From: Streptomyces morookaense | GTDB taxonomy: Bacteria; Actinomycetota; Actinomycetes; Streptomycetales; Streptomycetaceae | Assembly: GCF_013030945.1 (NCBI RefSeq) | Contig: NZ_JABBXF010000066.1 | Coordinates: 1-64,000 of the forward strand | Direction of reading: 5' to 3' | DNA length: 64,000 nucleotides | Shown: one piece after another, positions 8,533 through 18,050 of the stretch | How positions within the stretch are numbered: the first letter of the stretch is position 1 | Layout: every line of letters starts with the position of its first letter | Translations under genes and position numbers: made by a program | Notes under the pieces: generated by a model | What the model saw: only the letters and a program-made list of their open reading frames with translations | The model's database searches: none | What the model was told of the DNA's origin: nothing

Positions 8533-11385
8533 CTACTCCGCAGAAGCCGACGCCGGCTCCGCAGCCGCCTTCTTCGCGGCGGCCGTGGTCTTCTTCGCCG
8601 CCGTCTTCTTGGCGGCAGCCGCCTTGGTCGTCTTCTTCGCGGCCGTCTTCTTGGCCGCGGTCTTCTTCGCCGGGGCCTTCTTGGCCGTCGTCTTCTTCGC
8701 GGCCGCCTTCTTGGCGGTCTTCTTGGCCGGGCCCTTGGCGCGCTTCTCGGCCAGCAGCTCGTAACCGCGCTCCGGCGTGATCGTCTCCACGTCGTCGTCG
8801 CGCCGCAGGGTCGCGTTCGTCTCGCCGTCGGTCACATACGGCCCGAAGCGGCCGTCCTTGACCACCACGGGACGCTCGCTGACCGGGTCGGTGCCCAGCT
8901 CCTTCAGCGGCGGCTTGGCCGCGGCGCGCCCGCGCTGCTTGGGCTGCGCGTAGATCGCCAGGGCCTCCTCCAGCGTGATGCTGAAGAGCTGGTCCTCGGT
9001 CTCCAGCGACCGCGAGTCCGTGCCCTTCTTCAGGTACGGGCCGTAGCGGCCGTTCTGCGCGGTGATCTCCACGCCCTCGGCGTCGGTGCCGACCACCCGC
9101 GGGAGGGACATCAGGCGCAGCGCGTCCTCGAGCGTCACCGTGTCGAGCGACATCGACTTGAAGAGCGACGCGGTACGCGGCTTGACCGCGTTCTTGCCGG
9201 TCTTCGGCGTGCCCTCGGGGAGGATCTCGGTGACGTACGGGCCGTAGCGGCCGTCCTTGGCGACGATCTGGTGGCCCGTCTCCGGGTCCCGGCCGAGCTC
9301 GAAGTCGCCGCTCGGCTTGGCGAGCAGCTCCTCCGCGTACTCGACGGTCAGCTCGTCGGGCGCCAGGTCGCCGGGCACGTCGGCCCGCTGGTGGCCCTCG
9401 GAGTCCTTCTCGCCGCGCTCCACGTACGGGCCGTAGCGGCCGACGCGCAGCACGATGCCGCTGCCGACGGGGAACGAGGACACCTCGCGGGCGTCGATCG
9501 CGCCCAGGTCCGTGACCAGCTCCTTCAGCCCGCCGAGGTGGTCGCCGTCACCGTTGCCGGCGTCGGCGGCGCCGCCCTCGGGGCCCTCGCCGAAGTAGAA
9601 GCGGCGCAGCCACGGCACGGCCTGGGCCTCGCCGCGGGCGATGCGGTCGAGGTCCTCCTCCATGGAGGCGGTGAAGTCGTAGTCGACGAGCCTGCCGAAA
9701 TGCTTCTCCAGCAGGTTGACGACGGCGAAGGAGAGGAAGGACGGGACGAGCGCGGTGCCCTTCTTGAAGACGTAGCCGCGGTCGAGGATGGTGCCGATGA
9801 TCGACGCGTACGTCGACGGGCGGCCGATCTCCCGCTCCTCCAGCTCCTTGACCAGCGAGGCCTCGGTGTAGCGGGCCGGGGGCTTGGTGGCGTGGCCGTC
9901 GGCGGTGATCTCCTCGGCCGTCAGCGCGTCGCCCTCGCCGACCTGCGGCAGGCGGCGCTCGCGGTCGTCCAGCTCGGCGTTCGGGTCGTCGGCGCCCTCC
10001 ACATAGGCCTTCATGAAGCCGTGGAAGGTGATGGTCTTGCCGGACGCGCTGAACTCGGCGTCCCGGCCGTCGGCCGACCGGCCGCCGATCTTCACCGTGA
10101 CGGAGTTGCCGGTCGCGTCCTTCATCTGGGAGGCGACGGTCCGCTTCCAGATCAGCTCGTAGAGCCGGAACTGGTCACCGGTCAGCCCGGTCTCCGCAGG
10201 AGTGCGGAAACGATCACCCGAAGGACGGATGGCCTCGTGGGCCTCCTGGGCGTTCTTGACCTTGCCCGCGTAGGTCCGCGGCTTCTCCGGCAGGTAGTCG
10301 GCACCGTAGAGCTGGGTGACCTGCGCCCGGGCGGCGGCCACGGCGGTCTCGGAGAGCGTCGTGGAGTCCGTACGCATATAGGTGATGAAGCCGTTCTCGT
10401 ACAGCTTCTGGGCCACCTGCATCGTCGCCTTGGCGCCGAAGCCCAGCTTGCGCGAGGCCTCCTGCTGCAGCGTCGTGGTGCGGAACGGGGCGTACGGGGA
10501 GCGGCGGTACGGCTTGGACTCGACCGAGCGCACCGCGAAGGACGTGTCCGCGAGGGCGGCGGCCAGCGCGCGGGCGTTGGCCTCGTCCAGGTGCAGGACC
10601 TGCGAGGAGTCCTTGAGCTGCCCGTTCGAGCCGAAGTCGCGGCCCTGGGCGACACGGCGGCCGTCGACGGAGCTCAGCCGGGCGGCGATGGTGGCCGGGT
10701 CGCTCGCGTCGCCGCCGCGGCCGGTGTTGAAGGTGCCGGTGAGGTCCCAGTACTCGGCGGAGCGGAAGGCGATGCGCTCGCGCTCGCGCTCGACGACGAG
10801 GCGGGTGGCGACGGACTGCACACGGCCAGCCGACAGCCGCGGCATGACCTTCTTCCACAGGACCGGCGAGACCTCGTAGCCGTAGAGGCGGTCGAGGATA
10901 CGGCGGGTCTCCTGGGCGTCGACCAGCTTCTGGTTCAGCTCGCGCGGGTTGGCGACGGCGGCCTGGATCGCGTCCTTGGTGATCTCGTGGAAGACCATCC
11001 GGCGGACCGGGACCTTGGGCTTGAGCACTTCCTGGAGGTGCCACGCGATGGCCTCGCCCTCGCGGTCCTCATCGGTGGCGAGGAAGAGCTCGTCGGACTC
11101 GGACAGCAGGTCCTTGAGCTTCTTGACCTGGTCCTTCTTGTCCGTGTTGACGACGTAGATGGGCTGGAAGTCGGCGTCGACGTTCACGCCCAGGCGGGCC
11201 CACGGCTCGCCCTTGTACTTCGCCGGAACCTCGGCGGCCCCGTTCGGCAGGTCACGGATGTGCCCGACGCTCGCCTCGACGACGTATCCGGGGCCGAGGT
11301 AGCCCTTGATCGTCTTCGCCTTGGCAGGCGACTCGACGATGACGAGTCGGCGGCCGCCCTGTGCGGTCTCGCTGGTCGGGGACAA
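8533..11385 (-). CDS. topA: DNA topoisomerase I
   Basis: Type IA topoisomerase (950 aa) that relaxes negative supercoils. I place the start at TTG 11385, which gives the N-terminus (M)SPTSETAQGGRRLVIVES and has GGAAGAAG about ten bases before it; the frame stays open upstream to 11511. The N-terminal TOPRIM domain contains ESPAKAKTIKGYLG, and acidic DEDREGE binds metal. The active-site Tyr is in GFITYMRTDST. The C-terminal half has several YGPY-containing repeats. The tail is a Lys/Ala array (KKTAAKK-type repeats) in place of zinc fingers, as in actinobacterial TopA, and binds DNA. Confidence 0.96.
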   Translation of the reverse strand: MSPTSETAQGGRRLVIVESPAKAKTIKGYLGPGYVVEASVGHIRDLPNGAAEVPAKYKGEPWARLGVNVDADFQPIYVVNTDKKDQVKKLKDLLSESDELFLATDEDREGEAIAWHLQEVLKPKVPVRRMVFHEITKDAIQAAVANPRELNQKLVDAQETRRILDRLYGYEVSPVLWKKVMPRLSAGRVQSVATRLVVERERERIAFRSAEYWDLTGTFNTGRGGDASDPATIAARLSSVDGRRVAQGRDFGSNGQLKDSSQVLHLDEANARALAAALADTSFAVRSVESKPYRRSPYAPFRTTTLQQEASRKLGFGAKATMQVAQKLYENGFITYMRTDSTTLSETAVAAARAQVTQLYGADYLPEKPRTYAGKVKNAQEAHEAIRPSGDRFRTPAETGLTGDQFRLYELIWKRTVASQMKDATGNSVTVKIGGRSADGRDAEFSASGKTITFHGFMKAYVEGADDPNAELDDRERRLPQVGEGDALTAEEITADGHATKPPARYTEASLVKELEEREIGRPSTYASIIGTILDRGYVFKKGTALVPSFLSFAVVNLLEKHFGRLVDYDFTASMEEDLDRIARGEAQAVPWLRRFYFGEGPEGGAADAGNGDGDHLGGLKELVTDLGAIDAREVSSFPVGSGIVLRVGRYGPYVERGEKDSEGHQRADVPGDLAPDELTVEYAEELLAKPSGDFELGRDPETGHQIVAKDGRYGPYVTEILPEGTPKTGKNAVKPRTASLFKSMSLDTVTLEDALRLMSLPRVVGTDAEGVEITAQNGRYGPYLKKGTDSRSLETEDQLFSITLEEALAIYAQPKQRGRAAAKPPLKELGTDPVSERPVVVKDGRFGPYVTDGETNATLRRDDDVETITPERGYELLAEKRAKGPAKKTAKKAAAKKTTAKKAPAKKTAAKKTAAKKTTKAAAAKKTAAKKTTAAAKKAAAEPASASAE

Positions 11386-11819
11386 CTTCGCTCTTCTTCC
11401 GGTCGACACTCGGTATGGGCGTTGCGGTGACGCTGCGGAGTGTGACGGTACATCCCGCCCCCGTGTCAAACGGAAAAAGCCCGCAACGCCACTCGAACGG
11501 TAACCCGACAAGCGTCCTGTCTGCCGCCCGGACCGTCACACGATGGGTGTGACGGTCCCGTCGCGGCCACGTCGTGGCTGGTGGGAAGGCATGCGGCGAC
11601 AGTGCCCGGTGGGGTGCGTGTGGCGTTTCGCGGCAGCGGCCGGCATCGCTGCCCGGGGGCTCGCACCGGCCCGGACGGGTGCCCACGGGCAGCCGCGCGC
11701 CCCCGGCCGCACCGACAGCCTCCCGGCCCCGCCGCACGCCGGACACGCAAACATGACGTGAACGCGACCCCTCCACCCCCTTGCCTCGCGAGTCCGCGCC
11801 CCTCCCGCCGCTCCCCGCC
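11386..11819. other. intergenic region upstream of topA
   Basis: This 434-bp stretch has no credible gene on either strand; the short frames have no ribosome binding site or protein-like composition. On the minus strand a TTGACA hexamer (11469-11464) followed 19 bases later by CACACT is a weak candidate topA promoter. Nothing else stands out. Confidence 0.4.
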
Positions 11820-13349
11820 TCAGTCGGCCAGCGGCATCAGGAATCCCTGCTCGACCAGCAGCCGGATCGCCTCCGGCGTACGGTCCCGCAGCAGCACCGG
11901 GTCCTCACCGAGCAGCTGGGCGATGGCGTCGAGGATGCGGCCGGCGCCGAGCGATCCGTCGCACACGCCGGCGAAGCCCGCACCGACCGTGTCCACCTTG
12001 GTGGCCCGCCGCATGCCGCGGTTCTGGCGGAGCACCACGTGCTCCGGGTCCTCCGCGCCCGGCATCCCGACCTGCTCCTGCACGACCTCCGGGGCCAGCC
12101 GGAAACGGGTGGCGAGCAGGGCCGCGTCGTCGTGCGAGCGCAGGAAGTCCTGCCGCTCGAAATGCGCCCGCACGGCATCGCCCAGGGGCTGCTCGACGGG
12201 GTGCGGCCACTCCTCGGCGACCACGGACGGCTGCTCGGCACCCGTTTTGCGCAACGTGATCCAGCCAAATCCGACGCCCTTGGTCTTCCGGGCCTCGAAC
12301 TCCTCCAGCCAGGCGTCGTAGCGGGCCGCGTACTCCTGCGGCGAGGTGCGGTGGTCACCGGCATCCCGCAGCCACAGCTCGGCGTACTGCGCGACGTCCT
12401 GCACCTCGCGCTGGACGATCCATGCGTCGCAGCCGCGCGGCACCCAGGACGCCAGCCGCTCGCGCCAGTCCTCGCCCTCCACGTGCTGCCAGTTGGCGAG
12501 CAGCTGGCAGTAGCCGCCGTCGTTGAGCCGGTCGGCGGCCTGCTGGACGAGGGTGCGGCACAGGTCGTCCCCGCCCATGCCGCCGTCACGGTAGGTGAGG
12601 CGGGCGCCGGGGGAGATGACGAACGGCGGGTTGGAGACGATCAGGTCGAACGTCTCGCCGGCGACCGGCTCGAAGAGCGAACCCTGACGCAGGTCCGCCT
12701 CGGGCGCGCCGGACAGCAGCAGCGTGAGCCGCGCGATGTGCAGGGCACGGGGGTTGAGGTCGGTCGCGGTGACCCGGGTGGCGTGCTGGGAGGCGTGCAG
12801 CGCCTGGATGCCGGAGCCCGTGCCGAGGTCGAGTGCGCTCGCGACGGGCGTGCGCACCGTGATGCCGGCGAGCGTGGTGGACGCGCCGCCGACCCCGAGG
12901 ACGAGTTCGGAGCGCTCCACGCCCTCCGGGCCCCCGGCGCCTCCGGCGATGCCGCCCGCGCCACCGACCGCGCAGCCGAGGTCGGAGACGATCCACCAGT
13001 CCTGCCCCTCGGGACCGCCGTACGGGCGCACGTCGACCGTCGCCCGCACGAGGTCGCCGTCCTCGCGGACGAGCCAGCCGTCGGCGAGGCAGTCGTCCAC
13101 GGGGAGGGCCGCGGCGGCCTGCCCGTACGCGACCGTGCGCTGCAGGAGGAAGAGCCGGACCAGCGTCTCCAGCGGGCCGTCCCCGCGGGTGGCGCGCAGG
13201 GCGGGGACGGTCTCGCTGCGGGCGAGCGCGGCGTAGGCAGGGGCGCCGAGCAGGTCGAGGAGGCCGTCGGCGGTGAAGGCCGCGGCCAGCAGGGCGTCGC
13301 GCAGCCGGGCGGTGCGCGCAGGGTCGGCGGTGGGCAGGTGCGTACTCAC
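11820..13349 (-). CDS. class I SAM-dependent methyltransferase (DUF7059-type)
   Basis: A 509-aa methyltransferase. The GTG at 13349 gives VSTHLPTADPARTARLRDALL; upstream sequence in frame is not protein-like. An N-terminal helical region of about 150 residues precedes the Rossmann fold. The fold has the SAM-binding motif DLGTGSGIQALHA and the catalytic motif SNPPFVIS, typical of enzymes that methylate N6-adenine or glutamine amides (PrmC/RsmC-like). The C-terminal 200 residues are an extra conserved domain of unknown role. It lies upstream of topA in the same direction. The substrate (rRNA, tRNA or protein) cannot be told from sequence. Confidence 0.85.
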   Translation of the reverse strand: MSTHLPTADPARTARLRDALLAAAFTADGLLDLLGAPAYAALARSETVPALRATRGDGPLETLVRLFLLQRTVAYGQAAAALPVDDCLADGWLVREDGDLVRATVDVRPYGGPEGQDWWIVSDLGCAVGGAGGIAGGAGGPEGVERSELVLGVGGASTTLAGITVRTPVASALDLGTGSGIQALHASQHATRVTATDLNPRALHIARLTLLLSGAPEADLRQGSLFEPVAGETFDLIVSNPPFVISPGARLTYRDGGMGGDDLCRTLVQQAADRLNDGGYCQLLANWQHVEGEDWRERLASWVPRGCDAWIVQREVQDVAQYAELWLRDAGDHRTSPQEYAARYDAWLEEFEARKTKGVGFGWITLRKTGAEQPSVVAEEWPHPVEQPLGDAVRAHFERQDFLRSHDDAALLATRFRLAPEVVQEQVGMPGAEDPEHVVLRQNRGMRRATKVDTVGAGFAGVCDGSLGAGRILDAIAQLLGEDPVLLRDRTPEAIRLLVEQGFLMPLAD

Positions 13350-13457
13350 GGACCCATTGTCGCGGGCACCACCGACAAAAGGCGAAACCCGGGGCGGGGT
13401 GGCGGCAGGACGCCCCAACCCCGGCCCGGGGAGCGCTACTTCTCTTTCGCCTTCCGG

Positions 13458-14033
13458 CTACTTCTTGGTCGCCGGCGGCGGCGAGACCGAGGTCTTCTGG
13501 CAGCCGGGCTGCTTGGCCATCGCCTTGCCGACGTCGCCGGACAGCAGGGTCTTGAGCGCGTCGTTGCTCTTGTTGCCGAGCTTGCTGATGTCGTCGGCGA
13601 TGCTCTTCAGACCCTCCGAGAACTTGCCCTGGTCGCCGGTGTCGAGACCGTCTATGCGCTTCTTCAGCCCGGCGTAGGCGCCCGAGAGGTCGTTGAGGGC
13701 CTTGACCGCGTTCTTCTGGTTGGTCTCCCCATCCTTGACGGGCGGAGCACCGGCGCTCTGCACGGCGTTGGCAAGCGACTTGTACGCGTCCACGTTCGTC
13801 TGGAAAGCCGTCGAGTCGGTCTGCTGCACCTTCTTCGGTTCGGTCTCGCCGGCGACCGAACCGATGGCGGTGTTGGCGTCCTGGATCTTCTTCACCTGGG
13901 GGCCCATGCCGCCGCAGGCGTTCTTCGCCCAGTCGTCGAGCTTCTTGTTGCCGCCGTTGTCGCTGCTGCAGCCGGTCAGCGCCAGGACGAGTGCCGCCCC
14001 GCCGGACAGTGCAGCCGCAAGCTTCTTGTTCAC
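13458..14033 (-). CDS. small secreted lipoprotein
   Basis: 191 aa. A lipoprotein signal peptide of about 21 residues ends in the lipobox LALTGC, so the mature protein should be lipid-anchored outside the membrane. The rest is helical and Lys-rich (KSLANAVQSAG, LKKRIDGLDTG), with a Cys near each end of the mature part (ACGGMG and QPGCQK) that could form a disulfide. It matches the small secreted proteins common in Streptomyces; function unknown. It is monocistronic, between the methyltransferase and hppA, with a perfect palindrome about 100 bp upstream. Confidence 0.85.
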   Translation of the reverse strand: MNKKLAAALSGGAALVLALTGCSSDNGGNKKLDDWAKNACGGMGPQVKKIQDANTAIGSVAGETEPKKVQQTDSTAFQTNVDAYKSLANAVQSAGAPPVKDGETNQKNAVKALNDLSGAYAGLKKRIDGLDTGDQGKFSEGLKSIADDISKLGNKSNDALKTLLSGDVGKAMAKQPGCQKTSVSPPPATKK

Positions 14034-14134
14034 CGGATTGGTCCCTTCGATGGCTCTCGGCCCCGGAACTTACACGTCCTGCCGGGAGGGGCTCCGAGCC
14101 GAGGATGCGGTTGGCGCCCTTTTGCTGCTATTTG

Positions 14135-14153
14135 CACCACGATGTTCGTGGTG
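14135..14153. promoter_or_regulatory. 19-bp palindrome upstream of the small lipoprotein
   Basis: CACCACGA, three bases, TCGTGGTG: perfect 8-bp arms, 102-120 bp before the lipoprotein start and 105 bp after the end of hppA. There is no T-run, so an operator fits better than a terminator. Confidence 0.45.
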
Positions 14154-14257
14154 TTCGCCGCACCGCAACCCAAGAGCATGCAGACGGGCGGCCGGGGCGC
14201 CGCCGGGGCGCTCCGCCCGCCCGTATCCGCCTGACTCCTGTCGCTCCTGATCCGCCC

Positions 14258-16663
14258 TTAGGACACCACCGCCGGGTCCACGGGCGCCTTCGCCGGCTCG
14301 GCGTTCCCGTCGTCGCCGTCCACGGCCACGCCGCGCCGCTTGGAGACGTACACCGCCCCGACGATGACGACGATGGCCAGCACCGCGACGCCGGCCCGCA
14401 GTCCCCTGCTGGCGTCGGCTCCGTAGGTGAACTTCACCACCGCGGGGGCGATCAGCAGCGCCACGAGGTTCATCACCTTGAGCAGCGGGTTGATCGCGGG
14501 GCCCGCGGTGTCCTTGAACGGGTCGCCGACCGTGTCGCCGATGACCGTCGCGGCGTGGGCCTCGCTGCCCTTGCCGCCGTGATGGCCGTCCTCCACCAGT
14601 TTCTTGGCGTTGTCCCACGCGCCACCGGAGTTGGCCAGGAAGACCGCCATCAGGGTGCCCGTCCCGATCGCTCCCGCCAGGTACGCGCCGAGCGCGCCGA
14701 CCCCGAGCGAGAAGCCGACGGCGATGGGGGCCATGACGGCGAGCAGTCCGGGAGTGGCCAGTTCGCGCAGAGCGTCCTTGGTGCAGATGTCCACCACCCG
14801 CCCGTACTCCGGCTTCTCGCTGAAGTTCATGATCCCGGGGTGCTCGCGGAACTGCCGCCGCACCTCGTAGACCACCGAACCGGCCGACCGGGACACGGCG
14901 TTGATGGCGAGCCCGGAGAAGAGGAAGACGACGGCCGCACCGAGCACGAGCCCGACGAGGTTGTTGGGCTGCGAGATGTCCAGGTTCAGCCCCAGCGCAT
15001 TGGTGTCGGCCCCCACATCGTCGACGGCCGTGGCGATCGCGTCGCGGTACGAGCCGAAGAGCGCCGAAGCGGCCAGCACCGCCGTGGCGATGGCGATGCC
15101 CTTGGTGATCGCCTTGGTGGTGTTGCCGACGGCGTCGAGGTCGGTGAGCACCTGCGCTCCCGCGCCCTCGACGTCGCCGGACATCTCGGCGATGCCCTGC
15201 GCGTTGTCGGAGACCGGCCCGAAGGTGTCCATGGCGACGATGACGCCGACGGTCGTCAGCAGCCCCGTGCCGGCGAGCGCGACGGCGAACAGCGCCAGCA
15301 TGATCGAGGTGCCGCCCAGCAGGAACGCCCCGTAGACGGCCAGCGCGATCAGCACGGCCGAGTAGACCGCCGACTCCAGACCGACCGAGATGCCGGCGAG
15401 GACGACGGTGGCGGGACCGGTCAGCGATGTCCTGCCGATGTCCTTGACCGGGCGCCGGCTGGTCTCGGTGAAGTAGCCGGTGAGCTGCTGGATGAGCGCC
15501 GCGAGCACGATGCCGATCGCCACGGCGACGAGCGCGAGCACCCGCGGGTCGCCGCTGTGGTTGCGGATGGACTCGTCGGCCAGTCCCGTCAAGTCGGCGT
15601 AGCTGGACGGGAGATACGAGTAGACGGCCACGGCGACGAGGGCCAGCGAGATGACGGCCGAGATGAAGAAGCCGCGGTTGATCGCGGTCATACCGCTGCG
15701 GTCGGCACGGCGCGGGGCCACCGCGAAGATGCCGGCCATCGCGGTGAGGACGCCGATGGCGGGGACGAGGAGGGGGAAGGCGAGACCGCTGTTGCCGAAG
15801 GCGGCCTTGCCGAGGATGAGCGCGGCGACGAGGGTCACGGCGTACGACTCGAAGAGGTCGGCCGCCATGCCCGCGCAGTCGCCGACGTTGTCGCCCACGT
15901 TGTCCGCGATGGTGGCGGCGTTGCGCGGGTCGTCCTCGGGGATGCCCTGCTCGACCTTGCCGACGAGATCGGCCCCGACATCCGCGGCCTTGGTGAAGAT
16001 ACCGCCGCCGACACGCATGAACATGGCCAGCAGCGCCGCGCCGAAGCCGAATCCCTCCAGCACCTTGGGGGCATCGGCCGCGTACACCAGCACCACGCAG
16101 GAGGCTCCCAGCAGGCCCAGGCCGACGGTGAACATCCCGACGACCCCGCCCGTACGGAACGCGATCTTCGTGGCACGGTGGGACACCACCGTCAGGTCCT
16201 GCGCGGGCTCGCCCTCGGCAGGCGTCGCCTCACGCGCGGCAGCGGCCACCCTGACATTGCTGCGCACCGCGAGCCACATGCCGATGTAGCCGGTGGACGC
16301 GGAGAACAGTGCGCCGACCAGGAAGAAGGCCGAACGGCCCCAGCGCTGCGTCCAGTTGTCGGCCGGAAGCAGCATGAGCAGGAAGAACACGGCCACGGCG
16401 AAGACGCCGAGGGTGCGCAACTGCCGGGCGAGGTAGGCGTTGGCGCCCTCCTGTACCGCCGCGGCGATTCTCTTCATGGCGTCGGTGCCCTCTCCTGCGG
16501 CAAGCACCTGCCGCACGAGCACCACCGCCACCACCAGTGCCGCGAGAGCCACCGCGGCGATCACCATCACCAGGGTGCGGTTGCCGCGGGTCAGTTCGAC
16601 CGCGAGGTTCTGAGCCAGATTCCGATGGAAGTCCACCTGTTCAGGGGTGAAGTGCCCCGCCAT
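14258..16663 (-). CDS. hppA: K+-insensitive pyrophosphate-energized proton pump
   Basis: Membrane H+-translocating pyrophosphatase (801 aa, about 16 hydrophobic segments) that couples PPi hydrolysis to proton export. The substrate-binding motif ADVGADLVGKVE and the paired DNVGDNVGD loops are intact. GNTTKAITKG carries the Lys that marks the K+-independent subfamily, where K+-dependent enzymes have Ala. The C-terminal loop has the second acidic cluster (GDTVGDPFKDT). The start is ATG 16663, with AGGAGG nearby. A TACAAT hexamer at 16763-16758 is a likely -10 element, giving a leader of about 90 bases. Confidence 0.96.
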   Translation of the reverse strand: MAGHFTPEQVDFHRNLAQNLAVELTRGNRTLVMVIAAVALAALVVAVVLVRQVLAAGEGTDAMKRIAAAVQEGANAYLARQLRTLGVFAVAVFFLLMLLPADNWTQRWGRSAFFLVGALFSASTGYIGMWLAVRSNVRVAAAAREATPAEGEPAQDLTVVSHRATKIAFRTGGVVGMFTVGLGLLGASCVVLVYAADAPKVLEGFGFGAALLAMFMRVGGGIFTKAADVGADLVGKVEQGIPEDDPRNAATIADNVGDNVGDCAGMAADLFESYAVTLVAALILGKAAFGNSGLAFPLLVPAIGVLTAMAGIFAVAPRRADRSGMTAINRGFFISAVISLALVAVAVYSYLPSSYADLTGLADESIRNHSGDPRVLALVAVAIGIVLAALIQQLTGYFTETSRRPVKDIGRTSLTGPATVVLAGISVGLESAVYSAVLIALAVYGAFLLGGTSIMLALFAVALAGTGLLTTVGVIVAMDTFGPVSDNAQGIAEMSGDVEGAGAQVLTDLDAVGNTTKAITKGIAIATAVLAASALFGSYRDAIATAVDDVGADTNALGLNLDISQPNNLVGLVLGAAVVFLFSGLAINAVSRSAGSVVYEVRRQFREHPGIMNFSEKPEYGRVVDICTKDALRELATPGLLAVMAPIAVGFSLGVGALGAYLAGAIGTGTLMAVFLANSGGAWDNAKKLVEDGHHGGKGSEAHAATVIGDTVGDPFKDTAGPAINPLLKVMNLVALLIAPAVVKFTYGADASRGLRAGVAVLAIVVIVGAVYVSKRRGVAVDGDDGNAEPAKAPVDPAVVS

Positions 16664-17006
16664 TCGTCCTCCTTGACGTTTGGCACATGGGCGCGCAGCC
16701 GGACCGCGACCGCGGAACAGCCGCCACGCTCAGGCGTCCTGAGCTCAAGATGCACGGATTGTAGGGAGCATGGCGGGATCAAAACAGAGCGCGGCAAACG
16801 GAATGAGCCTGTAAACAAGCCGGTACAGGACTACGCCTCCGGACTGCACCGCAGAGCAGACCGAAGGGCGGCGGGGGAATCGGGGGAAGGGCGAAAATCC
16901 GCTCCCCTCCACATCTGTTCTGCCCCGTCAACACCCGGGAAGCCCGGATCCCGCCCGGATACGGCGGAGGCCGGACGCGGAACTCCGGCAGAAGAACGAG
17001 GCCGGA
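16664..17006. other. intergenic region with likely hppA promoter
   Basis: 343 bp without a gene. It holds the hppA ribosome binding site and, on the minus strand, TACAAT at 16763-16758 with CTGTTT 18 bases further upstream. The rest is the 3' flank of the anti-sigma gene; no clear terminator is seen. Confidence 0.4.
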
Positions 17007-17477
17007 CTACGACAGCGCGGGGGCCGGAGTCGTCGGCCAGCTCATCCGGATATGGCCGCCCGTCTCGTCGGCCGACACCTCGACGTCGTCCACCAGGCCG
17101 CTGATCACGGCGAGGCCCATGTCGTCCTCGCCCTCGGCGCCCTCCTCCGCGGCGGGCACCGCCGCCCCGGAGCCGGCGCCGACGGAACCGGCCCGCGCAC
17201 CCGCCGTGGCCTCGACGACCACCGCGTGCGGCGCGTCGTCCGCGACCTCGATCGAGAACTTCTTCTCGTCCTCGGTCAGCACCACCCGGACCGGGCTCCC
17301 GATCCCATGGCTGACGTGCAGCCCGACAGCGCGCGAGCACGCCTCGCCGACGGCGAGCCGCACCTCGTCCAGCACGGCCTCGTCGACCCCGGCCCGGCGC
17401 GCCACCGCGGCCGCCACGAGCCTGGCGGTCCGGACATGCTCGGGAAGGGCACTGAAGAGCAGTTCGACGGTGGCCAT
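17007..17477 (-). CDS. RsbW-like anti-sigma factor (HATPase domain), BldG partner
   Basis: 156 aa with the GHKL/HATPase_c fold of serine-kinase anti-sigma factors. It has the N-box helix (AVGEACSRAVG), a DDAP turn, and a GLAVI motif in place of the usual G2 box. A Gly/Ala/Glu-rich insert between about residues 88 and 112 is unusual for the family. It lies downstream of bldG in the same direction; in S. coelicolor the equivalent protein is known to bind BldG. It probably sequesters a sigma factor until BldG displaces it. Confidence 0.88.
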   Translation of the reverse strand: MATVELLFSALPEHVRTARLVAAAVARRAGVDEAVLDEVRLAVGEACSRAVGLHVSHGIGSPVRVVLTEDEKKFSIEVADDAPHAVVVEATAGARAGSVGAGSGAAVPAAEEGAEGEDDMGLAVISGLVDDVEVSADETGGHIRMSWPTTPAPALS

Positions 17478-17654
17478 GCCATCCCCCTCGGTGGTACGTG
17501 CCCTCTTTCCTTCTCCGGGAACAGGGCTGACTCGCAGAGGGACCCGGACCTGCCGGCCCGGAACCCCCGGCGCAACTGGGTCGTCGGGCAGGCGGCCGCG
17601 GACGGCCGCCCCGGCCGCCGGCGGTCACCGGGCCGCCGGCAGACCGCAGGGCCG

Positions 17655-17996
17655 TCAGTCGGTCGCCTGCACCGCATCCTCGACCGAGGTGTGGATCGGG
17701 AACACCTTGGTCAGGCCGGTGATACGGAAAATCTTGAGAATGCGCTCCTGGTTGCAGACCAGCCGCAGCGAGCCCTCGTGGGCACGCACCCGCTTCAGGC
17801 CGCCGACCAGGACGCCGAGCCCGGTGGAGTCGAGGAAGTCGACACCCTCCATGTCCACGACGAGGTGATAGCTGCCGTCGTTGACCAGCTCGACCAGCTG
17901 CTCACGCAGCTTGGGCGCGGTGTACACATCAATCTCGCCACCGACCCGGACAACCGTACGGTCGCCTACGGTCTCGGTCGACAGGGACAGGTCCAC
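17655..17996 (-). CDS. bldG: anti-sigma factor antagonist BldG
   Basis: 113-aa STAS-domain protein needed for aerial growth and antibiotic production in S. coelicolor. The GTG at 17996 gives VDLSLSTETVGDRTVV and the 113-residue length of BldG. The phosphorylated serine is Ser57, in FLDSTGLGVLVG. Unphosphorylated BldG binds its anti-sigma partner, encoded 177 bp downstream. The start is only 54 bp from the divergent helicase, so the promoters share a short intergenic region. Confidence 0.95.
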   Translation of the reverse strand: MDLSLSTETVGDRTVVRVGGEIDVYTAPKLREQLVELVNDGSYHLVVDMEGVDFLDSTGLGVLVGGLKRVRAHEGSLRLVCNQERILKIFRITGLTKVFPIHTSVEDAVQATD

Positions 17997-18050
17997 GGAT
18001 CCTCCAGCACCTTGCATCGAGCGGTCGCCCCCCATGGATCGGCAGCCGCG

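Noticed and set aside
11781..14234. Long plus-strand frame of 817 codons
   Set aside because: Lies opposite the methyltransferase and lipoprotein genes; no motifs, typical GC-skew shadow.
13991..17104. Long plus-strand frame of 1037 codons
   Set aside because: Antisense of hppA; rich in His/Arg/Asp repeats without any domain.
17052..18050. In-frame 5' extension of the DUF1998 helicase
   Set aside because: It would run antisense through the anti-sigma gene and bldG; the normal N-terminus MAFNHLPAG begins at 18051.
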